Positions 52,559 through 61,386 of a DNA stretch of 64,000 nucleotides are shown here, one piece after another. The notes below the pieces were generated by a model. That model made no database searches. It had not been told where the DNA came from and saw only the letters and a program-made list of their open reading frames with translations. The position numbers and the translations under genes were made by a program. Numbering within the stretch: position 1 is the first letter of the stretch; the number at the start of each line of letters is the position of its first letter. The DNA comes from Spirirestis rafaelensis WJT71-NPBG6 (lineage in GTDB: Bacteria > Cyanobacteriota > Cyanobacteriia > Cyanobacteriales > Nostocaceae), in assembly GCA_019359015.1 (NCBI GenBank), contig JAHHID010000014.1, positions 1 to 64,000 on the forward strand. The letters run 5' to 3'.

Positions 52559-53578
52559 ATGAACTTACCAACATCAAGTCGTCTACAATTCACCCCCGAT
52601 TTAAACATTTGCCGAATATTAAATGGAATGTGGCAAGTTTCTGGCGGACATGGGCGCATTGACCGAGCCACCGCCATTGAAACAATGTTTAAATATATGG
52701 ATGCGGGCTTTACTACTTGGGATTTAGCAGACCATTATGGTCCAGCGGAAGACTTTATTGGTGAGTTTCGCCGTCAATTAATTGCTACTCGTGGCAAAGA
52801 AGCTTTATCTAACCTGCAAGCTTTCACAAAATGGGTTCCTCGACCTGGGAAAATGACTAAAAAAGTCGTTGAGGAAAACATCAATATTTCCCTCAGAAGA
52901 ATGGATGTAGAATCATTAGATTTAATGCAGTTTCACTGGTGGGAATATAGAGATAAAAACTATTTAGATGCCCTCAAATATATGACAGAACTTCAAACCG
53001 AGGGAAAAATTAAGCATTTAGCTTTGACAAACTTTGATACTGAAAATTTACAAATCATTGCCGACGCAGGTATCAAAATAGTTTCTAACCAAGTGCAATT
53101 TTCTTTAGTTGATCGCCGTCCGGAAGTGAAGATGGTTAAGTTTTGTCAAGAACACGACATCAAACTTTTTACTTACGGTACACTTTGCGGTGGTTTATTA
53201 TCAGAAAAGTATTTAGCTAAACCCGAACCGCGAAGCTCTTACCTTGAAACGGTTAGCTTAAGAAAATACAAAAATATGATAGATGCGTGGGGGGGTTGGA
53301 GTTTATTTCAAGAGCTGCTTTCTACACTGAAACAAATTGCTGATAAACATGGCGTGAATATCTCCAATGTAGCAGTGCGTTACATCTTAGATAAGCCAGC
53401 TAATGCTGGTGTAATAGTCGGTGCAAGACTTGGTATTTCTGAACATATAGAAGATAATGCCAGAGTGTTTAACTTAACACTTGATGCTGAAGATAGCTTA
53501 AAACTAGATGCTGTATCTCGCAATTCACGCGATTTATATCAGAGCATCGGCGATTGTGGCGATGAATATAGAAAATGA
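52559..53578 (+). CDS. Aldo/keto reductase
   Basis: A 339-residue TIM-barrel oxidoreductase. Catalytic residues are seen in order: Asp in TTWDLADHYGPAEDF with the Tyr following, Lys in LQAFTKWVPRPGK and His in LDLMQFHWWEYRD. Later GKIKHLALTNFDTE and VSNQVQFSLVD are the usual barrel strands. Uses NAD(P)H; substrate unknown. It lies about 60 bases after the cytochrome gene on the same strand but there is no evidence of a common function. The C-terminus (SRNSRDLYQSIGDCGDEYR) is typical of a plant/cyanobacterial subgroup. Confidence 0.85.
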   Translation: MNLPTSSRLQFTPDLNICRILNGMWQVSGGHGRIDRATAIETMFKYMDAGFTTWDLADHYGPAEDFIGEFRRQLIATRGKEALSNLQAFTKWVPRPGKMTKKVVEENINISLRRMDVESLDLMQFHWWEYRDKNYLDALKYMTELQTEGKIKHLALTNFDTENLQIIADAGIKIVSNQVQFSLVDRRPEVKMVKFCQEHDIKLFTYGTLCGGLLSEKYLAKPEPRSSYLETVSLRKYKNMIDAWGGWSLFQELLSTLKQIADKHGVNISNVAVRYILDKPANAGVIVGARLGISEHIEDNARVFNLTLDAEDSLKLDAVSRNSRDLYQSIGDCGDEYRK

Positions 53579-53665
53579 AAAATCGCTGGGAATGCTCTCT
53601 ATTATCATAAAAAGCATTCCTATAAGCGCAAATCTCCTGGTAAGTAGGTACACAAAAATATTTAT

Positions 53666-53785
53666 GTCATTGCGAACGAAGTGAAGCAATCTCAAAGTCT
53701 TGCGATTGCTTCTCTTCGAGACGCTCCGCGTTAAGCGAAGCTATGCCGAAGGCTTTACGTTCCGCTACGCTCCACTCGCAATGAC
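53666..53785. repeat. Inverted repeat bounded by GTCATTGCGA / TCGCAATGAC
   Basis: GTCATTGCGA (53666-53675) pairs with TCGCAATGAC (53776-53785), and the interior holds GAGACGCTCCGCG and CGTTCCGCTACGC units of the widespread Nostocales GACGCTGCGCGAACG repeat family. No gene. Fills most of the gap between the aldo/keto reductase and the TerB-like gene, both of which end here. Confidence 0.65.
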
Positions 53786-53833
53786 AAATGTATATTTAAT
53801 TTTGCACAACTACTTATTTATTTTATTTTAAAA

Positions 53834-54880
53834 TTAAGTAAATTCTATCGTATCAACAAACCCCAAAATGTTCTGCTTAATATGAGCTGCTTCTTCTTCT
53901 AGAGAACCGCGAGTTTGGTCTTCAAAAAAGCTGCGCTGGTTGCTGACTATATACAAAAATTCCCCATTAAAAAATGACATAATACCTCGGTACGCATCGA
54001 TTATGGTAGCAGTTCCGTTATTTACGTTCTTAGAAATCGTTGAACCTTTGGGCATATTAACTAACACAAAATAAGCCCCATCCATTGTTTCTTCTAAATA
54101 TTCGTTTTGCTCCACCTTAGCATCTGGTAAACTGGCAGAAATCGCTTGAGGCACATACTTATCTATCAAAACTGTTTGGAGATATTTTTCCAGTCCCATA
54201 GACTCGATTTCTTCCTCTTCTTCGGGGGTTAGAGCATAATAATCGATTCTGAACAAAGTACCATAGTCATCAGAAAAGCCAACAACTCCCTCTTGACTTT
54301 GAACCCTACCACCTCGTTGCGACTCAACTGGAATTGGGACACTAAAATTACCTGAAGGTGATTCATACACTTGCAGGTTACGGTCTAATAGTGCTGTTTC
54401 ATCTTCGTCTTCATATTCTTCATTTTCTGCTTCTTCGTAAGCGGCGATTACCTCCTGTATAATTTCTTGTGCTTCTTCCTCTTCGAGATCCAAAGCTTGC
54501 TGTAACCTTTTGAGCAAAGGGGTTTTTGCTTGAGGAATAATTAGTTCTTCTTCATCTATAACCATCAATACCCCCGCAGCAAAAGCATCGAGTATTAATT
54601 CATCTGAGAGAGAATCAATGGCAGTACTAAACAACCTTCCCAGACTTTCCTCCTCAGCAATTAGCATAAGCCTATCAACAATTTCTGATATTTCGTCTTC
54701 TGAGTATTCCTCGAATACTTCAAATTCCCAGAGGATCATGGCTATATCTTCTGCATCCACATGTTCTAGAGAAGAATCAGCCGCTGCGGTGACAACGGCG
54801 ATCGCTGCTACTGCCTCTTCTGGAGTCAGTACTTGTTCTGATTTCTGTTGGGAGTTAAAAATGTTGTCGTACTTGCCCAT
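53834..54880 (-). CDS. Acidic protein with TerB-like N-terminal domain
   Basis: A 348-residue acidic protein. Residues about 20-115 (TPEEAVAAIAVVTAAADSSLEHVDAEDIAMILWE...) form an all-helical domain with the T-P-x-E-A ... A-D-G/S-x pattern of TerB/tellurite-resistance-like proteins. A highly acidic linker follows (EAENEEYEDEDE), then a C-terminal alpha/beta domain (about 165-345) of unknown type. No signal or membrane segment. The whole is Glu-rich (EEEEEIES). The C-terminal domain is not recognised. Its start is preceded on the minus strand by AGGAGG. Confidence 0.65.
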   Translation of the reverse strand: MGKYDNIFNSQQKSEQVLTPEEAVAAIAVVTAAADSSLEHVDAEDIAMILWEFEVFEEYSEDEISEIVDRLMLIAEEESLGRLFSTAIDSLSDELILDAFAAGVLMVIDEEELIIPQAKTPLLKRLQQALDLEEEEAQEIIQEVIAAYEEAENEEYEDEDETALLDRNLQVYESPSGNFSVPIPVESQRGGRVQSQEGVVGFSDDYGTLFRIDYYALTPEEEEEIESMGLEKYLQTVLIDKYVPQAISASLPDAKVEQNEYLEETMDGAYFVLVNMPKGSTISKNVNNGTATIIDAYRGIMSFFNGEFLYIVSNQRSFFEDQTRGSLEEEAAHIKQNILGFVDTIEFT

Positions 54881-55536
54881 GATTGTTTCCTCCTAAAATG
54901 GCTAATGAGTGTGACTGAAATATATTAGTAGCCGATATGAACTGCGTACAGCAGCACGTATTAAAATCTCTTCTTCCCCTTTCCCCATTTTCAAGTCAGG
55001 TATCTGTAACGCTGCACAACTACGAACCATAGTACACAGATAAGTAACATTCCACAAAAAAATTTCCGATTAATTGGTGCAAGGTCTGATGATTTTAATA
55101 AACATTTCAATTTGACTTATTAATCGAGCCGCCAAGTACGTTCCTGTTCGCCAAGAGAGCAACAGAAGTAGGCGCGATCAAGTTATATAATTTTTCGTGG
55201 AAAACTTGTATTTTAATATATTTGAAAATAACCTTATGTTTGTCATTTTTCAATAAATAACGATTTGTTAAGGGAGATCCAAAAAATAAAATATCCAGCC
55301 GTCAAACCTAGATCCGCGATACCCAACCAATTATTTCAATACACGGCTGGATATTTTATTACTTGTAAGTGCCTAAGGATACAGTCCAATAAAAAATCAA
55401 TATTTTACCCCAAAGTGATAAAACAGGGATAGTGAAACTAAAGAAAATCTGAAGTAAATTACAAATTAGAGTAGCTAGCTAAAAAAAGAATTAGAGCGCA
55501 CTCTTGATCGAAAAATATACTTAAGAGGAAATACTA
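54881..55536. other. Long upstream region of ppsA, with an 18-bp inverted repeat
   Basis: 656 bases without a gene. AATAAAATATCCAGCCGT (55285-55302) is repeated in inverse orientation at 55343-55360 around a 40-base loop. The surroundings are AT-rich, and an A-A-G-A-G-G-A-A-A before GTG 55537 is the ppsA ribosome binding site. It must contain promoters for ppsA and for the TerB-like gene. The rest shows nothing I can name. Confidence 0.5.
55285..55360. repeat. 18-bp perfect inverted repeat with 40-base loop
   Basis: Perfect arms AATAAAATATCCAGCCGT and ACGGCTGGATATTTTATT. Could form an RNA hairpin (attenuator or small RNA), or be a residue of a mobile element, 177 bases ahead of ppsA. Confidence 0.7.
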
Positions 55537-58035
55537 GTGGTTAGTGTATCTAAAAAAACTAATTTTTTATCTGCAAAAGAGCGATCGCTCATTCTCTGGT
55601 TTGATGAAGTCGGGATTGCTGACATTCCTTTAGTTGGCGGGAAAAATGCCTCACTGGGGGAAATGATTCAACAACTGACACCCAAAGGCGTTAACGTTCC
55701 TACCGGGTTTGCTACAACTGCGTATGCTTATCGGTCTTTTATTGAATCAGCTTCTTTAGAAGAAAAACTGCGAGAAGTGCTTGAAAACTTGGATGTTGAG
55801 GATGTAACAAATTTACAGTCGTCTGCGAAAAAAGCGCGATCGCTACTGCTGCACACACCATTTCCTCTAGAACTGCGACAAGCGCTCACCTCAGCTTACC
55901 AAACTTTATGCGATCGCTACAACGCAGACACCGACGTAGCAGTGCGTTCCAGCGCTACCGCTGAAGATTTACCCGATGCTAGTTTTGCCGGACAGCAAGA
56001 AACTTATCTCAACGTTACTGGTATCCAAGGAGTGTTATCAGCTTGTCATAAATGCTTTGCTTCCCTATTTACCGATCGCGCTATTTCCTATCGCCACACC
56101 AAAGGATTTGACCACTTTAGCATTGCCCTTGCCGTGGGCGTGCAAAAAATGGTGCGCTCCGACTTAGCAACCTCTGGGGTGATGTTCTCGATTGACACAG
56201 AAACAGGCTTTAAAGACGCAGCAATAATTACAGCTGCTTACGGCTTAGGTGAAAATGTCGTTCAAGGAACAGTTAACCCTGACGAATATCAAGTTTTTAA
56301 ACCAACTTTAAAAACAGGCTTTCGCCCAATTGTTGACAAAAGATTGGGTACTAAAGAATTAAAAATGGTCTACGATGATGGCTCAAAACTTACCAAAAAT
56401 ATACAAGTTTCTGCAAATGAACAAGCGAAATTTGCCCTTGCAGATGACGATATTTTACAACTAGCTAATTGGGCATGTTTAATAGAAGACCATTATTCCC
56501 AAGTTCACGGCAAATTCACCCCGATGGACATCGAATGGGCAAAAGATGGCATTACCAACGAATTATTTGTTGTGCAAGCGCGTCCGGAAACAGTGCAATC
56601 TCAGAAAGTGGAGAATGTCTTGCGGAGTTATCGTCTCATTGCGGAGGACAAGGGGACAAGGGGACAAGAAGACAAGGAGGAATTTGCTTCCTCATCTCCC
56701 TCATCTCCCCCACTTCCCCTAATCACCGGTCGCGCTGTTGGTGAAGCTATTAGCCAAGGGAAAGTTCACCTAATTTTAGATATCAATAAAATCCATGAAT
56801 TTAAAGCTGGGGAAATTCTTGTAACAGAAAGAACCGATCCCGATTGGGAACCAATTATGAAACGCGCTAGTGCGATTATTACAAACTCTGGTGGGCGCAC
56901 GTGCCACTCCGCAATTATAGCCAGAGAATTGAATTTACCGGCAATTGTTGGCTGCGGTAATGCAACACAAGTCTTGAAAAACCATCAAGAGGTAACGGTA
57001 TCTTGTGCCGAAGGAGAAGAAGGACGAGTTTATGAAGGTTTATTACCTTTTGAAGTCAACGAAATTCAACTAGAAAACTTGCCCCACACCCGCACGCAAA
57101 TTTTAATGAATGTGGGCAATCCTCAACAAGCATTTAGTTTATCTACAATTCCTAACGATGGGGTGGGTTTAGCGCGGACAGAGTTTATCATCGCCAATCA
57201 AATTCAAATTCATCCGATGGCGTTGATTTATTTTGACAAGTTAGAAGATAAACTTGTTCAAGCGAAAATTGACGAAATTACTGCACTTTATGACGATAAA
57301 CCGCAGTATTTTGTGGATAAATTAGCCCAAGGTATCGGTAGAATTGCCGCAGCATTTTATCCCAAACCTGTGATAGTGCGGATGTCAGATTTCAAAAGTA
57401 ATGAATATGCCAATTTGTTAGGCGGAAGACAATTTGAACCCCACGAAGAAAACCCGATGCTTGGTTGGCGAGGAGCGGCACGTTACTACGATAAAGGCTA
57501 CAAAGAAGCTTTCGCTTTAGAATGTCAGGCGATTAAGCGAGTACGCGAAGAGATGGGTTTAACCAACGTCATCCCGATGATTCCTTTTTGTCGCACCCCC
57601 GATGAAGGGCGTTTGGTATTGACAGAAATGGCAAAAAATGGTTTAGAACAGGGTGTCAACAACTTGCAAGTTTACGTGATGTGCGAGTTGCCAAGTAATG
57701 TAATTATGGCTGAAGAGTTTGCCGAAGTATTTGACGGCTTCTCGATAGGTTCCAATGATTTAACTCAGCTGACGCTGGGGTTAGATCGCGATTCCGCTTT
57801 AGTAGCGCGGTTGTTTGATGAGCGCAGTGAAGGAGTAAAGCGAATGATTAAAATGGCGATCGCATCTGCGAAAAAGAAAAATCGCAAAATCGGCATTTGC
57901 GGACAAGCACCCAGCGATTACCCAGAATTTGCTCAATTTTTGGTTGAAGAAGGAATTGACTCAATCAGCTTAAATCCAGATTCGGTTTTAAAGACAATGT
58001 TGGAAATTGCCAAAGTCGAAAATCCTGAATCTTGA
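55537..58035 (+). CDS. ppsA: Phosphoenolpyruvate synthase
   Basis: An 832-residue enzyme converting pyruvate and ATP to PEP, AMP and phosphate. Domains: N-terminal ATP-grasp (about 20-360, with VPTGFATTAYA, AVRSSATAEDLPDASFAGQQ), the phospho-His domain (about 390-510, catalytic His in SGGRTCHSAIIARE) and the C-terminal PEP-binding TIM barrel (about 545-825, catalytic Cys near QVYVMCELPSNV; IGSNDLTQL). A low-complexity segment of about 25 residues (EDKGTRGQEDKEEFASSSP...) sits in the linker between the first two domains and is coded by a repeat. Start is GTG 55537 with AGAGGA upstream. Confidence 0.95.
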   Translation: MVSVSKKTNFLSAKERSLILWFDEVGIADIPLVGGKNASLGEMIQQLTPKGVNVPTGFATTAYAYRSFIESASLEEKLREVLENLDVEDVTNLQSSAKKARSLLLHTPFPLELRQALTSAYQTLCDRYNADTDVAVRSSATAEDLPDASFAGQQETYLNVTGIQGVLSACHKCFASLFTDRAISYRHTKGFDHFSIALAVGVQKMVRSDLATSGVMFSIDTETGFKDAAIITAAYGLGENVVQGTVNPDEYQVFKPTLKTGFRPIVDKRLGTKELKMVYDDGSKLTKNIQVSANEQAKFALADDDILQLANWACLIEDHYSQVHGKFTPMDIEWAKDGITNELFVVQARPETVQSQKVENVLRSYRLIAEDKGTRGQEDKEEFASSSPSSPPLPLITGRAVGEAISQGKVHLILDINKIHEFKAGEILVTERTDPDWEPIMKRASAIITNSGGRTCHSAIIARELNLPAIVGCGNATQVLKNHQEVTVSCAEGEEGRVYEGLLPFEVNEIQLENLPHTRTQILMNVGNPQQAFSLSTIPNDGVGLARTEFIIANQIQIHPMALIYFDKLEDKLVQAKIDEITALYDDKPQYFVDKLAQGIGRIAAAFYPKPVIVRMSDFKSNEYANLLGGRQFEPHEENPMLGWRGAARYYDKGYKEAFALECQAIKRVREEMGLTNVIPMIPFCRTPDEGRLVLTEMAKNGLEQGVNNLQVYVMCELPSNVIMAEEFAEVFDGFSIGSNDLTQLTLGLDRDSALVARLFDERSEGVKRMIKMAIASAKKKNRKIGICGQAPSDYPEFAQFLVEEGIDSISLNPDSVLKTMLEIAKVENPES
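56648..56718. repeat. Purine-rich then C-rich repeat inserted in frame in ppsA
   Basis: GGACAAGGGGACAAGGGGAC followed by CCCTCATCTCCCCCACTTCCCC. The insertion keeps frame and falls in the linker between the ATP-binding and phospho-His domains, where it is probably tolerated. Confidence 0.65.
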
Positions 58036-58045
58036 GTAACCGACA

Positions 58046-58153
58046 CCCTAGAAGGGTGCGGCTACACGTACAAAGCCCACCTTCGTGGGCTAATAGCTTT
58101 CAGCCCACGAAGGTGGGCTTTGTTTGTATAGCCCCAGGCTTATAGCCTGTGGG
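58046..58153. repeat. Palindromic element, copy C
   Basis: CGGCTACACGTACAAAGCCC (from 58059) pairs with GGGCTTTGTTTGTATAGCCC (about 58114-58133), enclosing the stem AGCCCACGAAGGTGGGCT and its partner. Third copy of the family at 33437 and 50755, located 10 bases after the ppsA stop; it may end ppsA transcription. Confidence 0.75.
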
Positions 58154-58200
58154 ATATTTTTGTGGGGTCTTTTTGTGGGATATTTTTGTGGGGTATTTTT
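58150..58200. repeat. TTTTTGTGGG short tandem repeat
   Basis: GTGGGATATTTTTGTGGGGT-like units occur four times, immediately before the phzF-type gene. They keep its frame open upstream, but that extension is not a plausible protein start. Confidence 0.6.
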
Positions 58201-58214
58201 GCACATCACATCTT

Positions 58215-59003
58215 ATGAAACAAACCATCATCCAAGTAGACGCCTTCACTGCCAAACCTTTTGCTGGCAATCCAGCCGCAGTCTGTGTATTATCAGCACC
58301 ACAAGATGACATCTGGATGCAAAATGTTGCCCAAGAGATGAATCTTTCCGAAACGGCTTTTTTGCTACCCCAAGCCGAAGGATTCAATTTACGCTGGTTT
58401 ACGCCATCTGTGGAAGTTGATTTGTGTGGTCATGCTACCTTAGCCAGCGCTCATGTATTATGGTCAGAAGGACATTTATCACCCGAAGAAACAGCGCAAT
58501 TTCACACTCGCAGTGGATTGTTAACAGCGCAACTACAAGGCGAATGGATTGAATTGAATTTTCCCAGCAAGCTGACAGAAACAGCAACCGCACCTGAAGA
58601 GTTAACTAAAGCTTTGGGAGTGAAATTTAAATATGTGGCAAAAAATAACTTTGCCTATTTAGTCGAAGTGGAATCAGAGGCGATCGCTCGCAATCTCAAA
58701 CCAGATTTTACCCTATTAGAAACATTGTCTACCGAAGGTGTGATTGTCACCAGTCGCGCCAATACCCCAGAATATGATTTTGTCTCTCGCTTTTTTGCTC
58801 CCAAACTCGGTATAAATGAAGACCCGGTTACAGGCGCGGCTCATTGTTGTCTTGCACCATATTGGAGCGATCACCTCGGTAAAAATGAATTCATCGCTTA
58901 TCAAGCTTCAGCGCGAGGTGGAGTAGTGCGGGTTCGTTATGGGGGGGAACGAGTCTATTTGAGCGGACAAGCAGTCACCGTTTTGCGTGGCGAACTTTGC
59001 TAA
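58215..59003 (+). CDS. PhzF-family isomerase/epimerase-like protein
   Basis: A 262-residue protein with the DapF-like double-barrel fold. Motifs: QVDAFTAKPFAGNPAAVC at the N-terminus, MNLSETAFLLP (catalytic Glu), WFTPSVEVDLCGHATLASAH and the C-terminal GINEDPVTGAAHCCLAPYW, all diagnostic of PhzF. Family members include the phenazine-pathway isomerase, but there are no other phenazine genes, so this is a generic PhzF-like protein. The first ATG with a family-like N-terminus is 58215; the longer frame to 58149 is encoded by repeats. Confidence 0.9.
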   Translation: MKQTIIQVDAFTAKPFAGNPAAVCVLSAPQDDIWMQNVAQEMNLSETAFLLPQAEGFNLRWFTPSVEVDLCGHATLASAHVLWSEGHLSPEETAQFHTRSGLLTAQLQGEWIELNFPSKLTETATAPEELTKALGVKFKYVAKNNFAYLVEVESEAIARNLKPDFTLLETLSTEGVIVTSRANTPEYDFVSRFFAPKLGINEDPVTGAAHCCLAPYWSDHLGKNEFIAYQASARGGVVRVRYGGERVYLSGQAVTVLRGELC

Positions 59004-59028
59004 AAACTGAATTTATTCAAAATTTACG

Positions 59029-59610
59029 ATGACAATTTTTGAAACCGAACGCTTAATTGTTCGCAATTGGATACCCGAACAAGATGCAGAACAAGCGTTT
59101 GAAATTTACGGCGATCCGGAAGTTACATACTTTCTGGGAGCTCGTGAAACAAGCATTGAGTCACAACGTCAGAGTCTGACTAGAGAAGTCGAGCAATACC
59201 GTCAACTTAACAACGGGACTGGTGATTGGGCTGTTGTGGAAAAAGAAACTGCAAGGGTTGTGGGAGCTATAATTCTTGCACAGTTACCCGATAGCGATCG
59301 CCAGCCCACTGAAGATTATGAGATAGGTTGGCACTTTCGGCGAGCTTCTTGGGGTAAAGGGTATGCGACAGAGGCAGCAAGAGGTATGCTTTCCTACGGA
59401 TTTAATATTCTGCAATTGGCAGTAATTTATGCTGTAGTGAAACCAGAACATCATGCCTCAATTCGGGTAACGCAGCGATTAGGCATGAAAGCAGTAGGAC
59501 GAACAAACAAGTATTACGGTATTGAACTGCTCTTGTTTCAACTAGATGCACCTGAAAGAATAGAGGGGGACAAGGAGATGGGGAGACAAGGAGACAAGGG
59601 ACACAACTAA
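59029..59610 (+). CDS. GNAT-family N-acetyltransferase (RimJ-like)
   Basis: A 193-residue acetyl-CoA-dependent transferase. It begins TIFETERLIVRNWIPEQDAEQAFEIY, has DYEIGWHFRRASWGKGYATEAARGML (acetyl-CoA loop) and VIYAVVKPEHHASIRVTQRLGMK near the end, the RimJ/RimL pattern. The last 20 residues (ERIEGDKEMGRQGDKGHN) are coded by a GGGGACAAGGAG simple repeat that has extended the frame. Start ATG 59029 lies 25 bases after phzF, so co-transcription is likely. Substrate unknown. Confidence 0.85.
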   Translation: MTIFETERLIVRNWIPEQDAEQAFEIYGDPEVTYFLGARETSIESQRQSLTREVEQYRQLNNGTGDWAVVEKETARVVGAIILAQLPDSDRQPTEDYEIGWHFRRASWGKGYATEAARGMLSYGFNILQLAVIYAVVKPEHHASIRVTQRLGMKAVGRTNKYYGIELLLFQLDAPERIEGDKEMGRQGDKGHN

Positions 59611-59627
59611 CAACCAAGAAATGACCA

Positions 59628-61127
59628 ATGACTAAAAAATGGTTTTCGATAGGGATGGCGAGTGTATTTTTCCTATCACTTGCTTTGCGGTTTTGGGGAC
59701 TGGGGCGATTTAATACTCTCGTATTTGATGAAGTTTACTTCGCCACATTTGGTAATAACTATCTTATCCACAAGCCATTTTTTAATGCTCATCCACCGTT
59801 GAGTCAATATATCATTGGCATTGGCATTTGGATTGGCAGTCATATTCCCTTTTGGCAAGAACAGGTAAATGGCCTTGCAGGTTCGGTGCTAACACCTTGG
59901 AGTTATCGTTGGATAAATGCCCTCACTGGTTCATTTATTCCCTTAGTTGTCGCTGCAATTGCTTATCAAATAAGTCATCGTCGTAGCTTTGCTTTTTTGG
60001 CAGGTTTATTCACAGCTTGTGATGGCATATTTCTTGTTGAATCTCGCTATGCACTAAATAATATATATATTGTCATCTTTGGTTTGCTAGGGCAGTGGTT
60101 TTTATTATTGGGATTAGAAAAAGAAAACAAAAAACGGACTTTTTGGTTAGTTTGTTCTGGGATTGGTTTTGGTGCATCAGCAGCTACTAAATGGAATGGT
60201 TTATGGTTTCTGTTGGGCGCTTATTTCATTTGGATAACAGCTTGGTTAATTCGTTTGGTACAGGCATTTTACTTCGCGAAAAATAAGCAGGTATTAGATG
60301 AATTTAATGTATCAGATAGTTATAGTGACGGCGATTTAAAATTAAATACAGTACAGACACCGCTACAAAAACTGACGCAGCTAAATGTTTTTCAGATGCT
60401 GTTTTTTTTAGGAATTATTCCAGCTTTAATCTACAGCGTCATCTGGATTCCTCACCTTGAACTAGATAAAAGGTTCGGCTTTATCAAAGTACATCAGGAA
60501 ATTTTGAAGTTTCACTTGCAACTAGGTGGGAATAGTGCTGATGTGCATCCTTATTGTGCTGCATGGTACAAATGGCCCTTGATGACTCGTCCAATGGCGT
60601 ATTATTATCAAACGGCTTTAAGTTTAAATGAACCGCTACCTGTCATGGGACCACCTTTACCCCCCGGTACAGCCAAAGTTATTTATGATGTTCATGCGAT
60701 GGGTAATCCCTTTTTGTGGTGGTTTGCTTTGGGTAGTTTGTTCTTTTTAGTTGGGATAATAGTGTGGCAATTTGTCAACTTTTGCGTGAAGCCAAAGCGT
60801 TTTTCTGCTGCTACACCTATGAGTGTTGATACTTGGATTGCTTTATTTTTAGTTTTAAATTATCTTGCAAATTTATTACCTTGGGTACAAGTAAAGCGGT
60901 GCGTTTTTATTTATCATTATATGCCTGCTGTGGTGTTTACATTTTTAGCGATCGCCTGGTTTGTAGACCAGTGTATCCGTAGTTATCACTTATATCTCCG
61001 TGCTCTCGGTGTCAGCATTACGTTCATAATTTTAATTTCCTTTGTTTTCTGGATTCCCATTTATTTGGGTTTACCCCTTTCTCCTGATGCTTACAAATTG
61101 CGAATGTGGTTTGACTCTTGGATTTAA
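59628..61127 (+). CDS. PMT-family (GT39) phospholipid-linked mannosyltransferase-like protein
   Basis: A 499-residue membrane protein with about 10 helices. The N-terminal FDEVYFATFGNNYLIHKPFF (Asp-Glu catalytic pair, about 35) and NAHPPLSQYIIGIG match the protein-O-mannosyltransferase/ArnT-like GT-C fold. A later PLMTRPMAYYYQ and YDVHAMGNPFLWW resemble the second PMT domain. The enzyme moves sugar from a polyprenyl-phosphate donor to proteins outside the membrane. It overlaps no gene but starts 17 bases after the GNAT stop. Acceptors unknown. Confidence 0.85.
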   Translation: MTKKWFSIGMASVFFLSLALRFWGLGRFNTLVFDEVYFATFGNNYLIHKPFFNAHPPLSQYIIGIGIWIGSHIPFWQEQVNGLAGSVLTPWSYRWINALTGSFIPLVVAAIAYQISHRRSFAFLAGLFTACDGIFLVESRYALNNIYIVIFGLLGQWFLLLGLEKENKKRTFWLVCSGIGFGASAATKWNGLWFLLGAYFIWITAWLIRLVQAFYFAKNKQVLDEFNVSDSYSDGDLKLNTVQTPLQKLTQLNVFQMLFFLGIIPALIYSVIWIPHLELDKRFGFIKVHQEILKFHLQLGGNSADVHPYCAAWYKWPLMTRPMAYYYQTALSLNEPLPVMGPPLPPGTAKVIYDVHAMGNPFLWWFALGSLFFLVGIIVWQFVNFCVKPKRFSAATPMSVDTWIALFLVLNYLANLLPWVQVKRCVFIYHYMPAVVFTFLAIAWFVDQCIRSYHLYLRALGVSITFIILISFVFWIPIYLGLPLSPDAYKLRMWFDSWI

Positions 61128-61386
61128 AACAGTAAAGAGTCATAACTTATAATTTCGTATAAATACTTCATAATTCATAACTTTTCACTTCAGTGGCTGC
61201 TCTACATTTTTTAACAATTCTTATGAGCAGACAGATTTTTTGCTTGTTACACTACAAAAAATGCAAGCATTAACAAGTAAATTTTAGAGTTATCAAATTA
61301 CATCAAAGTATTGTCTAAAACCCGATAGATGTTTAAAATCTATCGATATTTTGTTTGCTTTTAATACTGACAAAGAAAAGAGGACA
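61128..61386. other. AT-rich gap with a terminator-like hairpin, no gene seen
   Basis: The GATAGATGTTTAAAATCTATCGATATTTTG stretch around 61324-61353 forms a GATAGAT/ATCTATC hairpin followed by T-rich sequence, a possible terminator. GAAAAGAGGACA precedes the first ATG of the phytochrome relic. Confidence 0.45.
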
